From Amesomyces nigricolor (lineage: Eukaryota > Ascomycota > Sordariomycetes > Sordariales > Chaetomiaceae), in contig SRKS01000003.1 in the NCBI GenBank assembly GCA_004802645.1, positions 2,852,001 to 2,916,000 on the forward strand: a stretch of DNA of 64,000 nucleotides, read 5' to 3'. The first letter of the stretch is position 1, and every line of letters starts with the position of its first letter. The position numbers and the translations under genes are program-made. Below the pieces are notes generated by a model, which had not been told where the DNA came from, did not search any database, and was given only the letters and a program-made list of their open reading frames with translations. Positions 1 to 10,501 of this stretch are shown here, one piece after another.

Positions 1-370
1 CGGCAGCAAGGCCTTCCTGCAGCACTGGAGCAGCTCGCTCGCCTCGGAGCTCAAGCCTCAGGGCGTCGACGTGCACCTGGTTGTCAGCTACCTGGTCACC
101 ACTGCCATGAGCAAGATCCGCCGCACCAGCCTCCTCATCCCCAACCCGCAGCAGTTTGTCCGCTCGGCCCTGGGCAAGGTTGGCCTTAGCAGCACCGAGC
201 CCTTCACCAACACGTACACCCCGTGGTGGTCCCACAACATCTTCAAGTGGGTGGTTGAGAACACGGTGGGCTCGACCAGCGCCTTCACCATCTGGTACAA
301 CCGGAAGATGCATGTGGATATCCGCAACCGGGCGCTGCGGAAGGCGGCGCGGGCCAAGAAGCAACAGTAG
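1..370 (+). CDS. Very-long-chain 3-oxoacyl-CoA reductase, 3' end (partial)
   Basis: The open frame runs from base 2 to a TAG at 368-370 and lacks its start, which lies before the window. The protein end resembles the C-terminal third of fungal ketoacyl-CoA reductases (yeast Ifa38/YBR159W, an SDR-family enzyme), which perform the first reduction in very-long-chain fatty acid elongation in the ER membrane. Supporting segments include SELKPQGVDVHLVVSYLVTT and the stretch around TPWWSHNIFKW. The last four residues are KKQQ, which fits the KKxx ER-retrieval signal expected for this enzyme. The SDR catalytic Tyr-x3-Lys lies upstream of the window or at its very edge, so activity cannot be judged here. 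Identification rests on recognition of the family C-terminus. Confidence 0.85.
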   Translation, partial: GSKAFLQHWSSSLASELKPQGVDVHLVVSYLVTTAMSKIRRTSLLIPNPQQFVRSALGKVGLSSTEPFTNTYTPWWSHNIFKWVVENTVGSTSAFTIWYNRKMHVDIRNRALRKAARAKKQQ

Positions 371-1116
371 GGTAGTGTGTATGGATGATGAATCAAGGGG
401 TGGTGTATTGTGTCCAAGAGAGCATGTTGTTGGGTGTTGTCTGTGTACAAAATTGGCCAAAAATGGCAGTGAGATAGAATTGTACTCAAGAAGCCAGCCT
501 TGCTTTGATTGCAGGTGAATGACAGACTCGAAAATAAATTTCTTGAACACGCGATCGTCTCATTCGCCTCTCTCCTTGCTGTGTGTGCAACATGCCTTCC
601 CCTGCGTCAGCGACATGCGATTGAAAGGCGGTGGCAGAACACTGCCCAATGCGGCCTAGCGTCGTACGACCCCAGCGCGTTCGCGTGTCCCTGGGCCAGG
701 TGATTCTCGGCGCCTCTGCCAGAGACCCAATGTCGGGCCAATGATCACTGATCCTGGTGCTCCAAAAATTGTTTACGGCCAGCCTCTTTTTGGCCCAGTT
801 TCTTGGCTGTCGCAGCACCGCATCACAGCTTCCTCCCTCCACATTCCCAACGACGACTCCCTCAACCACCTTGCCCAACAGACCCCGAGCTTCACAACAG
901 CGACGCGGAGTGGCTTTCATGGTGCAATTGCAGTGACAAAAGAGCTGTCGACTGCCAGCTCCACACAACAGAGGCAGGGAGGAGCTCCCTAGCGACAACA
1001 CCACGAGACACCACGAGACACCACGAGACATCGAGACATCGAGACATCGAGTCGACAGGAGCTGAGCTTCATTGACCGCGCCGCGAGCTCGACAACCCCC
1101 CATCACCTTCGCCGCC
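371..1116. other. Intergenic region, KAR to NUP170
   Basis: This stretch holds the 3' flank of the reductase gene and the promoter/5' UTR of the nucleoporin gene. Apart from the short tandem repeats at 1001-1052 I see no gene. The open frames crossing it show no recognisable protein signature. Confidence 0.6.
1001..1052. repeat. Short tandem repeats in nucleoporin 5' leader
   Basis: The 10-base unit CCACGAGACA occurs three times in a row at 1001-1030. It is followed directly by the related 8-base unit TCGAGACA, repeated twice plus a partial copy, to about 1052. The array ends about 65 bases before the NUP170 start codon, so it probably lies in the 5' leader. It is probably a simple microsatellite-like expansion. 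Confidence 0.85.
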
Positions 1117-4100
1117 ATGAACCCCGTCACCCCCGTGCGCCAGATCCCTGGCGCATTCATCAACACTCCCGCGCCCGGCCCCAATACGGTCCGCCGTCGT
1201 CTCAACTTCAACGAGGTCACTGGCCCTGCCCCTTCGGGCGCAATGGGGAACCCCCCAGGGCCGATCGAGAACACCCTGGGCGCGGGCTTGCCAGACATCA
1301 CCAACGGCATGCTGCCGCCGCCACAAATTCGCGAAGACCTGCCCCCGGTCGTCAAGGCTGCCGTCGTCGTCAACCAGACTCTCCAGCTCGACGAGAGCTA
1401 CCCCGACCTCGATTCCTACTGCAGACGTATGTTCAACTCCTCAACGCCCCAGTCTTCCGCATCTCAGGACAAAAACTGACCTCTCTCTCTTCCATAGTTG
1501 GCGCGTCGTCCGACTACGACATCCACTACGGCGATTCCTCGTGGGCTCCCTTTCATAAGGTGACAAAGTATGCCATCCCCGACCAGGTTTTCCAGCGCCT
1601 CAACCAGGGCTCTGTCTTCACAAAGATTGGCTTGTTCGCGAGTATCAACTACGCCTGGGCCTCGATTGACAGCTCGCTGTTCCTCTGGGACTACACACAT
1701 CCCGACCCGGAACTCATCGGCTTCGAGGATGCCACCCACACCATCACCGCTGTCGCCCTCGTGCCACCCAAGCCGGGCGTGTTTGTTAACACCATCACCC
1801 ACATTCTGGTACTGGCGACGACTACCGAGATCATCCTGCTTGGGCTCTCGGCGACTCCAACGCCTTCAGGCTCGAAGACGGTCTCGCTGTATCAGACCAA
1901 GATGATGGTTCATCGGGGCGGCAGCGACGTCAGCCACATTGTTGGCACTGCATCAGGTCGCATTTTCCTCGGTGGCGATACCGACACGGACATCCACGAG
2001 ATCTTCTACCAGCAGGAGGAGCGCTGGTTCTCGAGCAGGTGTGGCAAGATCAACCACTCCCATCCTGGGTGGTCGTCGGTCGTTCCCAATCTGCCGTTGG
2101 CCGGCCTGCCCTTTGGCCAGAAGCAAAACGAAGGACTCATTGGTCTTGTTGTTGACGATACCCGCAACCTCCTCTATTCGCTGTCCAATCGCTCAACCAT
2201 CCGCACCTACCACATGGAGAGCCCAGAAAAGCTCACAAAGGTCATCGAGAAGGACAAGACTAGCTGTCTTCGTGACTTCGCCCACATGGCCGACAGCGCC
2301 TCCCCGCTCATCACCGATCAGACACACATCGTTTCGATCAGCCCTATCTCCGCCACCGAGGCCTCGAAACTCCATCTCATGGCGCTCACCAACAACGGCT
2401 GCCGCCTGTTCCTCAGCGCCACCAGCTCAGCGTCATACACCATGGGCGGGTCGACAAGTCTGGCACCCCAGAGCATGCAGCTTCAGTTCGTCAAGTTCCC
2501 GCCAAAGGAGCCGGGAGCTCAGGCACGGAGCATGATGGTTCAGACGGAGGGGCAGCTTGACAAGACCTCCCGGGCGCTCGACCCCAGTGGATTCGGTGTG
2601 CGTTTTGCGCCGGGCTATTTTTTCGACGTTGTCAGGAAGCACCCGAACGAGGATATCCTTTTTGTTTCTACCCCTGACACGGGGAAGATCAAAATTACCA
2701 CCCCCGCCTCGGCCCTCAAGTACTTCGAACAGGGCACCTGGATCGATCTGACTAACGGCAATCGGGTCCTCGAGATTGGGTTGACAACGCCTCCATTCTC
2801 CGCCTCCAAACAGCCCCTCGGTTTCGGCAACGAGCTGGCCGTCCAGTTCGACAACGTGCCGGGAGAGTTTGTGGTCCTCACCAACACCGGCGTCCATGTC
2901 ATTCGCCGCCGGAGGCTAGTCGACATCTTCGCGAATGCGCTCAGCACCTGCTCCGGCGAGGAAGGGCTCGAGAGGGAGGTGCGCAAATTCATCAACCAAT
3001 ACGGCCGCGTCGAGACCATCTCGGCGGCTCTTGCTGTCGCTTGCGGCCAGGGGAGCGATCTGCGGACGGGCACCAGCCGGGCGACCGACCAGAAGACCGA
3101 GACCCTTGCGCGGATGGCGTTCGTTGAGTACGGTGGCCAGCCACGACTCGCCGAGTCGGATGGTAAGCAGGCCGTTTCCGAATCGGTCCGCTTGTCCTCG
3201 CGCCACGATGCCCTGGCTCTGTACCTCACCCGCCTCATTCGGATGCTGTGGAAGTCCAAGGTGGTTGGCGTCAAGACCGACAAGGGCGCCCTGGTCGTCT
3301 CTTCAACCGTTGCGACCTCGAAGCTCGTCATGATCCAAGAGAACATCGAGAGGTTGCGCAACTTCCTCGAGGCAAACAAGAGCACGATCCAGGGCCTTGC
3401 TGGTCCTTCCGAGCGCATCTTCAATAGGCAAGAAGAGATCGCCAACCAGAAGGAGCACCAAGCGTTGCACGGCCTGCGGAAGCTCATGGAGAGCGTCTCG
3501 GAGGGTATTTCCTTCGTGCTGATGCTCTTTGATGAGCGTGTGTCCGACATCTACACGCGCCTCGATGCTACGGCTCAGCAACAGCTTCGGAACCTGACAT
3601 ACGAGAACCTATTCTCGCAGACTCCCGGCAAAGAGCTCGCCAAGGTGCTTGTCAAGGCGATCGTTAATCGCAACATCGCTAGCGGCGCCAATGTCGAGAC
3701 AGTCGCCGACGCCCTGAGGAGGCGATGCGGCAGCTTCTGCTCCCCCGATGATGTCGTCACCTTCAAGGCGCAGGAGCAGCTGCAGCGTGCTACTGAGCAG
3801 ATCCACAACCCGAACGTGCTCCGCACCCTTCTTGCCGAGAGCTTGCGCTTGTTCGAGCAGGTTGCTGGCAGCCTGTCTCCGGCTAACCTCCGGAGCGCTG
3901 TCGAGCAGTATACTGCGGTCAAGTACTACGCTGGCGCTATTCAGTTGTGTTTGACGGTTGCGCAACAGAAGGATAGGGGGAATGCGGCGCTTACGTGGGT
4001 CAACGATGGCAAGCCCGCCAACGATTCCCGCCAGAAGGCGTTTGATGCGAGGAAGGTGTGCTACACCCTTATCCACGACGTTTTGGACAAGCTTGAGGTT

Positions 4101-5522
4101 GCTTTCGCCGGCGAGCCTGAGATGATCGATGGCCGGCCTACTCTTGCTGCGACCAAGCGGATGGAGGCGTACACCGTCGTCAATGGCTCTAGCGACGAGG
4201 TGTTCCACTTTGACCTATACGAGTGGTACATCGAGAAGAACTGGATCGACCGCCTTCTCTCCATCGACTCGCCGCACGTCATCACCTACCTGCAGCGCCT
4301 GGCAGAGACGGACTACCAGCACGCCGAGCTCCTCTGCCGCTTCTACACCCACCGCAGCCGCTTCTTCGAGGCCGCCCAGGTCCAGGCGACCCTTGCCAAG
4401 TCGGACCTGAACATTGGCCTCAAGGACCGCATCACGCTGCTCAGCCGCGCCAAGGGCAACGCCAGTGTTAACACCACCGGCATCAGCCGCCAACAACAGC
4501 AGCTGCTTAACCACGAGGTCACGGAGCTGCTCGAGATTGCGCACATCCAAGACGATCTGCTCGAGCGGCTGAAGGCGGACCCCCGTATTGCGGCGGAGCG
4601 GCTCCCCGACATCGAGGAGGCTTTGGACGGGCCTGTCAAGAACGTATCCGAGGTATGCCTCCCCCCTCCCTTTCCCATTCACCCCCCCAATCCTAACCCT
4701 CCACAGCTCTATAATCAATACGCCGACCAAGCCAACTACTTCGACCTCTGCCTCCTCATCTACCACGCGGCCGACTACCACAACCCACGCGTCATCATGG
4801 ACACCTGGGCGCGCCTCATCGAGCAAACCGACTACGACACCCAGCAGCGCCAGGCCCACTGGCAGCTCGCCCGCGCCGGCAAGCCCCTCCCCGAAGGCGC
4901 CCTCCCCCTCACCGGCGAGCCCCCGCTCCCTTACGAATCTGTCTCCCAGCAGATCCAACTCATCGCCCACCGCACGTCGCTGGATAGTCTCGTCTTCCCC
5001 GTGGATACGCTCCTGCCGGAGGTGTGTCGGTATGCGATTAATAAGGGGCAGGACGCGAGTATTGGGGCGGATCCGTGCTGGCCGGTGCTGTTGTTTTTGA
5101 ATCTGGGCGTGCCGCATGCGTTGGTGGTGCAGGTGCTGGAGAATGTATTTGATGCGCAGGAGGCGCCGTTTAGTGGCAGGCGGAGGAAGGTGGTGGTGCA
5201 GTGGATTGCGGCGGCGGTCGAGGGGTGGGTGAGGGAGGTGGAGAGGAGGACCGCGGGGATTGTGGCTGGTGGAGGTGGTGGGCAGAGGGAAGGGGGGGAT
5301 GGCGCCGTGGGCGGGTGGGTGAGTGAGTTGTTGGCGAGGGCCGATGAGTGTCTGGTGCAGGTTGCGCCGGCGGCTCCGCCTGCGGGGAGGAGGGGGTCGG
5401 ATGTGGTGATGGCGGAGGTGGAGGAGGTGTTGGAGTTGAGGAGGGTTGTGAAGGGGTTGAAGAGGAGCGTGGATGGGATTTTGGGGGGGGAGGGGTTGAT
5501 GGGGGGGAGTCTTTTTCGGTGA
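1117..5522 (+). CDS. NUP170: Nucleoporin Nup155/Nup170 family
   Basis: Large inner-ring scaffold nucleoporin (yeast Nup157/Nup170, vertebrate Nup155), which links the pore scaffold to the membrane. I read three exons: 1117-1426, 1498-4652 and 4707-5522, giving about 1,426 residues, within the family's usual size. Intron 1 (GTATGT...CATAG) restores the conserved N-terminal block, where SSWAPFHKVTKYAIPDQVFQ follows the splice. The N-terminal half reads as a beta-propeller (for example LIGLVVDDTRNLLYSLSNR and VLTNTGVHVIRRRR) and the C-terminal half as an alpha-solenoid. The second intron is only 54 nt, in frame and stop-free; it is called from GTATGC...CACAG and its Pro-rich translation. The ATG at 1117 is the first in frame. 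The C-terminus is Gly-rich. Homology is clear; the exact splice sites are by eye. Confidence 0.93.
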
Positions 5523-6014
5523 GGTCAGGGTTCGGGGAGTGAGTGATTATGGTGAGGTGTAAGAGAGAAAAGCATGCCAGCGTGTTTTGCTGTGTGGTGG
5601 CTTGGGTTTGTCGGTAGGGTATAATACTTTGTACATATCGTGGTCGTCGGGGGTTTGTCTCGGTAAGATGGTTTACGTGCTTATTGATGGGAATAAAGAC
5701 GAGTAGACGGCCGTTGGTGTTCTCCACGGTAGCATGTGATGAAGCCGGGGGACTGTGATATCGGAACGACACTTGCCACCTTTGTTTCTCACAAGGGATG
5801 GGAAGGACTGATCGAGCCTCGCCCACCTTCCTTGAGGCTTGCGCCTCTCTAGGCCTCAACGTCGTCCCTCTCTCCCCTCTGTTTCCACTCGGACTACTCG
5901 AAATAAAGCCCTTTGAGTTCCCGACTAGCATCTCTTACACCACCATTCCATAGCCTTATCGTGCCCGACCTGCCAGCCCCGTCCTGTCGACCTTCGCACC
6001 CCGGAGCTCACACC
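5523..6014. other. Intergenic region
   Basis: This gap holds the 3' flank of NUP170 and the leader of the next gene. I see no gene. A Pro/Ser-rich frame on the minus strand is only the complement of the Gly-rich nucleoporin end. Confidence 0.6.
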
Positions 6015-6818
6015 ATGGGTGACTTCATCCCGGACTCTGACAGTCTTTTCGCCCCCCCAACCATACCAAGCAGATTCAAAGTCCCCAATCCTCCCTCGAA
6101 AATCTCAAAGTCACAAAGGATCAAGAACCTGGAGACAAAGCTCGCCAGTCTCGAAGAGCGTCTTGCCAGCCTCTCTCTGAAGATCCGCCGGCTCGATACC
6201 CAGGGGAACCTTTGTAAATGCTGCTTCGCCGGGCCTGCGCTTGACAAAACACCCCGACGTTGGCAAAGCAACATCAGCCAGCCCATCCCGCTAAAGACCA
6301 ACCACGCAAACAACCACCCCAACAACCACCCCAAAACACGAACCAAACCCCCGCCCCTTACCCCCATCGCCACGACCTACCCAACAGTGCCAACCCAACA
6401 CTCTAACCCTTTCGAGTCCCTAGTCGCATACGAACGACAACAAATACAACGACAGCAGCAGCGGCTACAGCAACAACGGCAATTCGATGTTCTCATCTCA
6501 GAGATCATAGCAGAGGCTACAAGTACATCCTTGAAGGCAGCCCCTACCCCCCCAACGAAGTCAATTCTCAAGGGTGCGACTGGGGTCTTGGCACAGGATG
6601 GAATATTGAGGAGATCGGTACGGCGGCGGCGGGTGGGGGGGAAGAGGGTGAGGTTTTTGTTGGGTGGGGAGGAGGGGGTGGAGCGGGATACGGAGGGGGG
6701 GAGGGGAGGGGAGGGGGAGGTAGATGGGGGTGGGGAGGAGGGGGAGGAAGGTTGGTTGTTGGTAAATGTGATAGGCAAGGGTAAAGATGATTGGTGGGGG
6801 TGGAAGTGTGGGAAGTGA
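6015..6818 (+). CDS. Hypothetical coiled-coil protein with SILK and RVxF-like motifs
   Basis: Predicted protein of 267 residues in one exon. The ATG at 6015 sits in a strong fungal context (CACCATGG). The N-terminal part contains a leucine-rich heptad stretch (IKNLETKLASLEERLASLSL), likely a coiled coil. A Cys pair (CKCC) follows, then an Asn/Pro-rich linker and a Gln/Arg-rich stretch. Near residue 200 there is KSILK, followed about 30 residues later by KRVRF; together these match the SILK and RVxF docking motifs that recruit protein phosphatase 1 in unrelated regulators. The end is extremely Gly/Glu-rich because the DNA at 6600-6750 is almost pure G plus A. I do not recognise the family. PP1 binding is only an inference from short motifs, and the C-terminal frame could be affected by errors in the G-runs. 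Confidence 0.55.
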   Translation: MGDFIPDSDSLFAPPTIPSRFKVPNPPSKISKSQRIKNLETKLASLEERLASLSLKIRRLDTQGNLCKCCFAGPALDKTPRRWQSNISQPIPLKTNHANNHPNNHPKTRTKPPPLTPIATTYPTVPTQHSNPFESLVAYERQQIQRQQQRLQQQRQFDVLISEIIAEATSTSLKAAPTPPTKSILKGATGVLAQDGILRRSVRRRRVGGKRVRFLLGGEEGVERDTEGGRGGEGEVDGGGEEGEEGWLLVNVIGKGKDDWWGWKCGK

Positions 6819-8332
6819 TGCCGTGGTGATGGGCATGGGAATCAAAAGGGGGGGAGAAGTTGAACGAGGCGGGGAAGAGAGAGGGCCTCGGAGGGCAAGA
6901 AAAAGGAGTGATAAGGAACGAGAGGCGGGGAAGGGTCCTTATCCGGAATGGATAGCGTTGGTAACATTTCATTAAGGGTTTGAATAGAAAGGTAGCGAGC
7001 TTCAAATTGGGTACCCGTCAACAAAGCTTCAGGCTTGTTTTTTTGCAGATTCTCAGACTGCTCTGCGCATTGAGTGAAGGTGGAAGGGGAGATTTCAAGG
7101 CTGTGATAGAGATGCTTCCAAACAAATGACAAGGTTTCATGGAGGCAATTTACTTGGTTTCTATCCCTTTTCATCTCTTGAAAGAGAACGGTTTTTACCT
7201 CTCCGGTTTGGGTCATACAAAAGGATCACGGCGTACAGGACCGCCAACTCGGTAAGAAGTTAACCAGCTCCTGACACAGTCTTGTTCTGTAGGTAGCACA
7301 AGGTCCGAGACAGGTGGTCCGGGTGTTGCCAGCCTGGAATGCCTTTCCTGTGGGTTGGAAGTACGCCAACCAGGGCGTGTCTCTTTCTCATTCACGGCTG
7401 AATTTGAACAAAAACAACATACTTTATACTGTGTGCTTTCAACCGCCATTGGATGGCCTCGTGGAACACAACAGGCGGCTGGCAGCTGCTCCACGCCCAG
7501 GACGCCTTGTCATTGATAGTAGGTACGGAGTAATGAACCCGAAACTTCAGGAAGCCGCTGTTTGCTTGCTTTCGGACCTGATCCGCGCCTAGACCATGGA
7601 TCAGAGACATGGCTTGAGTTTCTAAATTCAGAACTGGCTGAGACATCTGCAAAGTGGCATTCTGAAAAGTGTGACATTGAGTGTCCAGACCTGCCACCCA
7701 ATCTTCTGGGCCTCGCACTTGCTTCTTACTCTTCAATCTTCCCAAAACAAGTGAAACCATCCCCAACGAGGGTCCGGAGTTTCCAGCTACAGTCCCCTGC
7801 GGTAATCTGCAGATCATCTCCCCGACCAGGGCATCCCTTTTTCCACAGCCTACTCACGAAGCCTGCCCCTCCCCTTCTCTTCCCGACGTCAATGTTTCTC
7901 GCGCCGTTTCCGCCGAACTCATATTGGTTTCATTCCATTGCCGCGGCTGGTTGGTGATTCTCACTTTGGGTCGTTCCTCAAAACAGCAACATCACCCGCC
8001 TCATCATTTTTCAGTTTGACTCAAGACCAGCAACATCAACTGCACGCGCCCGACTGTTGGAAGAAAGTATAATAAACCACAAACACGCTTTCCCTCCATC
8101 CCTTGGCAGTGCAACCTCGACGACCGAACCTTATATCAACACCAACCCCGTCCACATCGTCACCCACCTCTTACTTTGACCCGTCCCTCTCCAACATCGA
8201 AAACGCTCGCCCCAGTCCTTTACTAGAGCTTCAAATACCACTTCCCGGTACCCCACAACCTCGTCCCACCAGAGACCAACACCCAAACCACACCCCCCTC
8301 ATCAACCACCAACCCCACCCGTAACCAACACA
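6819..8332. other. Intergenic region, no supported gene
   Basis: About 1.5 kb. Open frames here are short, overlap on both strands and show no domain or plausible splice chain. The CA-rich last 300 bases probably form the promoter and 5' leader of the small secreted protein gene at 8333. Confidence 0.5.
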
Positions 8333-8694
8333 ATGAAGGCAAGCCCCCTCCCCCCCCCGCCCTCCAACAACCCACCCACTAACCGTTTCCTCCCCCCCAA
8401 CAGCTCCTCACCCTCCTCCCTCCCACCATCCTCCTCCTCTTAACCCCCGCCCTCGCCGCTCCCACAACCGGCGGTGTCACAGCCAACACCGTCCAAAAAG
8501 CCCCCCGCGCCCCTGCCCCCGTCCCAGCAGCAGCAGCCGCCGCCGCGGCCCCCGTCAGCTATGGCTCGCCGCACTGCAAGTCGACGGCGCTCATGGACCT
8601 GTGCACGGCAGACAATGCTGGGGCGTACTGTGACGCGACGGGGTTTCATAATAACTTTATGGCGAGTTGTGGGGGGGTTTGTTGGTGTGAGTAG
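8333..8694 (+). CDS. Small secreted cysteine-rich protein (two exons, GC-AG intron)
   Basis: This gene is not evident as a single open frame. Exon 1 would be only ATGAAG (8333-8338). A GC-AG intron follows (8339-8403, GCAAGC to CAACAG), then exon 2 at 8404-8694. The joined frame gives 98 residues. It begins with a classic signal peptide (MKLLTLLPPTILLLLTPALA, cut after ALA), continues with an Ala/Pro-rich spacer, and ends in a compact domain with six Cys: HCKS, DLCTA, AYCDA, ASCGG, VCWCE. Three disulfides would be possible. Size, signal peptide and Cys spacing fit the broad class of small secreted cysteine-rich proteins of filamentous fungi (effector or antimicrobial-like). No specific family is recognised. 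An alternative splice at GTGAGT near 8687 could change the last residue or two. Confidence 0.65.
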
Positions 8695-9122
8695 ACACTC
8701 TGGATATTTCTGTTGATTAGGAGGTTGGGAGGGGTGGGGTTGGGTTAGGTTGGGTTGGGGCGGGTGATGATGGTGGTGAAAGGTGGAAAGGGGGCAGTGA
8801 GAGGTAAACAGGGAGTGAGTGGGAGGAGTGAGAAGAGGGAGACAGCGACGGGAGGCCAATGGAGGGAGTGTCAAGAGTGTATGGGCAGGTCTGAGGGCGG
8901 GATAGGGGGTCCCTTATTATCGGAAAGATGAAGGAGAATGTTTGGTAACTTTTGAGAGGAGTAAGGGTGTTTCACGTCAGCGCCGAGCAAGAGTGTTGGA
9001 AATCATGGCATTATTTCGATTACATCAAGTATCTCGTGACAAATCCGTCTGAAGATCGTCATGAACCTTCAAACCTCATATCCCTCCACATCCACCCCCT
9101 CCAGGACCGCCTCAACATCCCC
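8695..9122. other. Intergenic region between convergent genes
   Basis: This is the 3' flank shared by the small secreted protein gene (+) and the chitosanase gene (-). The first half is GT/GGG-rich. I see no gene or RNA in it. Confidence 0.6.
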
Positions 9123-10407
9123 TTAGGCGGCCTTGTGCCAGCAGTAGCCGACGCTCGCATTGCACTCATAGGGATCCGAGCAGTCGTTGTGGCTCGCGCA
9201 GGGGGCGCCGAGGCAGTGACCGGCCCAGTCGCAGCCGTCCATGGTGCACAGCTTCTCGGAGGCGTCGCAGTGGGTGGGATCGCCGCAGTCGTTGTCGGTG
9301 GCACACTTGGTGCCCTCGCAGTGGCCGGCCCAGTCGCACGAGTAGTTGGGGGTCGAGCCGGTGGACTCGAGGCCGCACTTGCCGTTGATGCACGACCACG
9401 GGTCGGAGCAATCGTCGTGGGTGGTGCACGCGGCGCCGAGGCAGTGGCCGGGCCAGGAGCACTCGGGGGTGGCGGTCGGGGTGGTGCCAGCCTTGGTGGT
9501 GGTCGGGACCGGCGTGGTGCTGCCGCCGCCGATGCGCTGGATCAGCTTGTTGCCGAGGCCCTCGATGGAGGACTCGAACGACTGCCAGCTGGTGGCGCCC
9601 CAGTTGGCGCCGCTGGCGCCGGGCACGGCGTCCTTGCCGGGGAAGGCGATGTAGAGGACGTCGGTCTGGTCGTGGCCGCTGTTGCCATTGATGTCCTTGG
9701 ACCCAAAGCAGGCGGTGGCCATGGAGATGGAGGCCTCGCCGACCATGGGCTTGTCGCCGTCGTCGCCGTTCTCGTCACCCCAGACGCCATAGAACTGGTG
9801 TCGTCAGTCAGCTTTATCCTGTCAGAAGGGGAACAAGAGAGAACTCACCAGCTGGTTGTTGCAGACAACGGCAATGATGGAAAGGGGCTCGATGCCGTAC
9901 TTGGTGGGATCGAAGGTCTTCCAGCCGCTCTTCTTGCCCTCGTTGCCGAAGACGACATACGGGTGCACGTAGGCGTTCAGGTCGTTGATGCCCTTCTTGT
10001 AGCCCTCGATAACCCACTGGAACGAGGTGATGCTCTGGGTATCGCTGCTGCTGCCGCAGCGGCCGTCGTCGCCGCGGCCGTTCTGCTCGCCGTCGCAGTC
10101 GACGTCCATGTCGGCGAAGGCGGTGCCGCTGCCCTTGATGTAGATGACATTGTTGGACTCGTAGTAGTCACCGCAGTACGAGAAGGCTGGTGGATATGTC
10201 AGAGAACCCAAATTCGTTGCTCAACTCGAGAACACAAAACTCACTGTTCGGGCCATCGTCCTTAGCGTAGAACCCGGTCGCCAGCTTCTTAGAGCAGGTG
10301 CCCTTCGTCTTGAGCCCGTCGTAGAAGCTCTTAATGTTCGACGGGATATCGCGGGCCGAGACGCTGGCAGCGCCCAGGAGGGCGGGGAGGAGGAGAGTGT
10401 TGCGCAT
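9123..10407 (-). CDS. Secreted GH75 endo-chitosanase with three Cys-rich C-terminal repeats
   Basis: Hydrolyses chitosan, a wall or food polymer, outside the cell. Exons on the minus strand are 10407-10245, 10186-9849 and 9794-9123, giving 390 residues; both introns have GTGAGT donors and CCAG acceptors and are 54-58 nt. A signal peptide (MRNTLLLPALLGAASVSA) precedes a catalytic domain that matches fungal GH75 enzymes. Characteristic segments are IKSFYDGLKTKGTC, FADMDVDCDGEQ, VHPYVVFGNEG and DVLYIAFPGKDAVPGASGAN. A Thr/Pro linker (around STTPVPTTTKAGTTPTATP) then leads to three about 30-residue modules built on C-x-W-x-G-H-C-x-G-x2-C-x4-D-C-x-D, each with six Cys. Such repeats are accessory modules in secreted fungal proteins; their ligand is unknown to me. 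A TATAAAA lies about 90 bases upstream of the ATG. Family call is firm. Confidence 0.92.
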
Positions 10408-10494
10408 TTTGGTGGTGGCTCGAAGATGTCTGGGTGAAACAATCTGCGGTGGGAGCTGAAGAAGAAAACGCCGAAGAGCGGCACGGTGTTGTTG

Positions 10495-10501
10495 TTTTAT
10501 A
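10495..10501 (-). promoter_or_regulatory. TATA-like box upstream of chitosanase gene
   Basis: TATAAAA on the minus strand, about 90 bases upstream of the chitosanase start codon, at a normal distance for a fungal core promoter with a short 5' UTR. Position and sequence are the only support. Confidence 0.4.

Noticed and set aside
486..1373. 295-codon minus-strand frame
   Set aside because: Covers an intergenic region and the first NUP170 exon in antisense, with no recognisable features.
4215..5117. 300-codon minus-strand frame
   Set aside because: Antisense to NUP170, whose homology is clear.
8952..10265. 437-codon plus-strand frame rich in Val/Ala/Gly
   Set aside because: It is the antisense of the chitosanase exons and introns; its composition is the complement of a GC-rich coding strand and no domain is seen.
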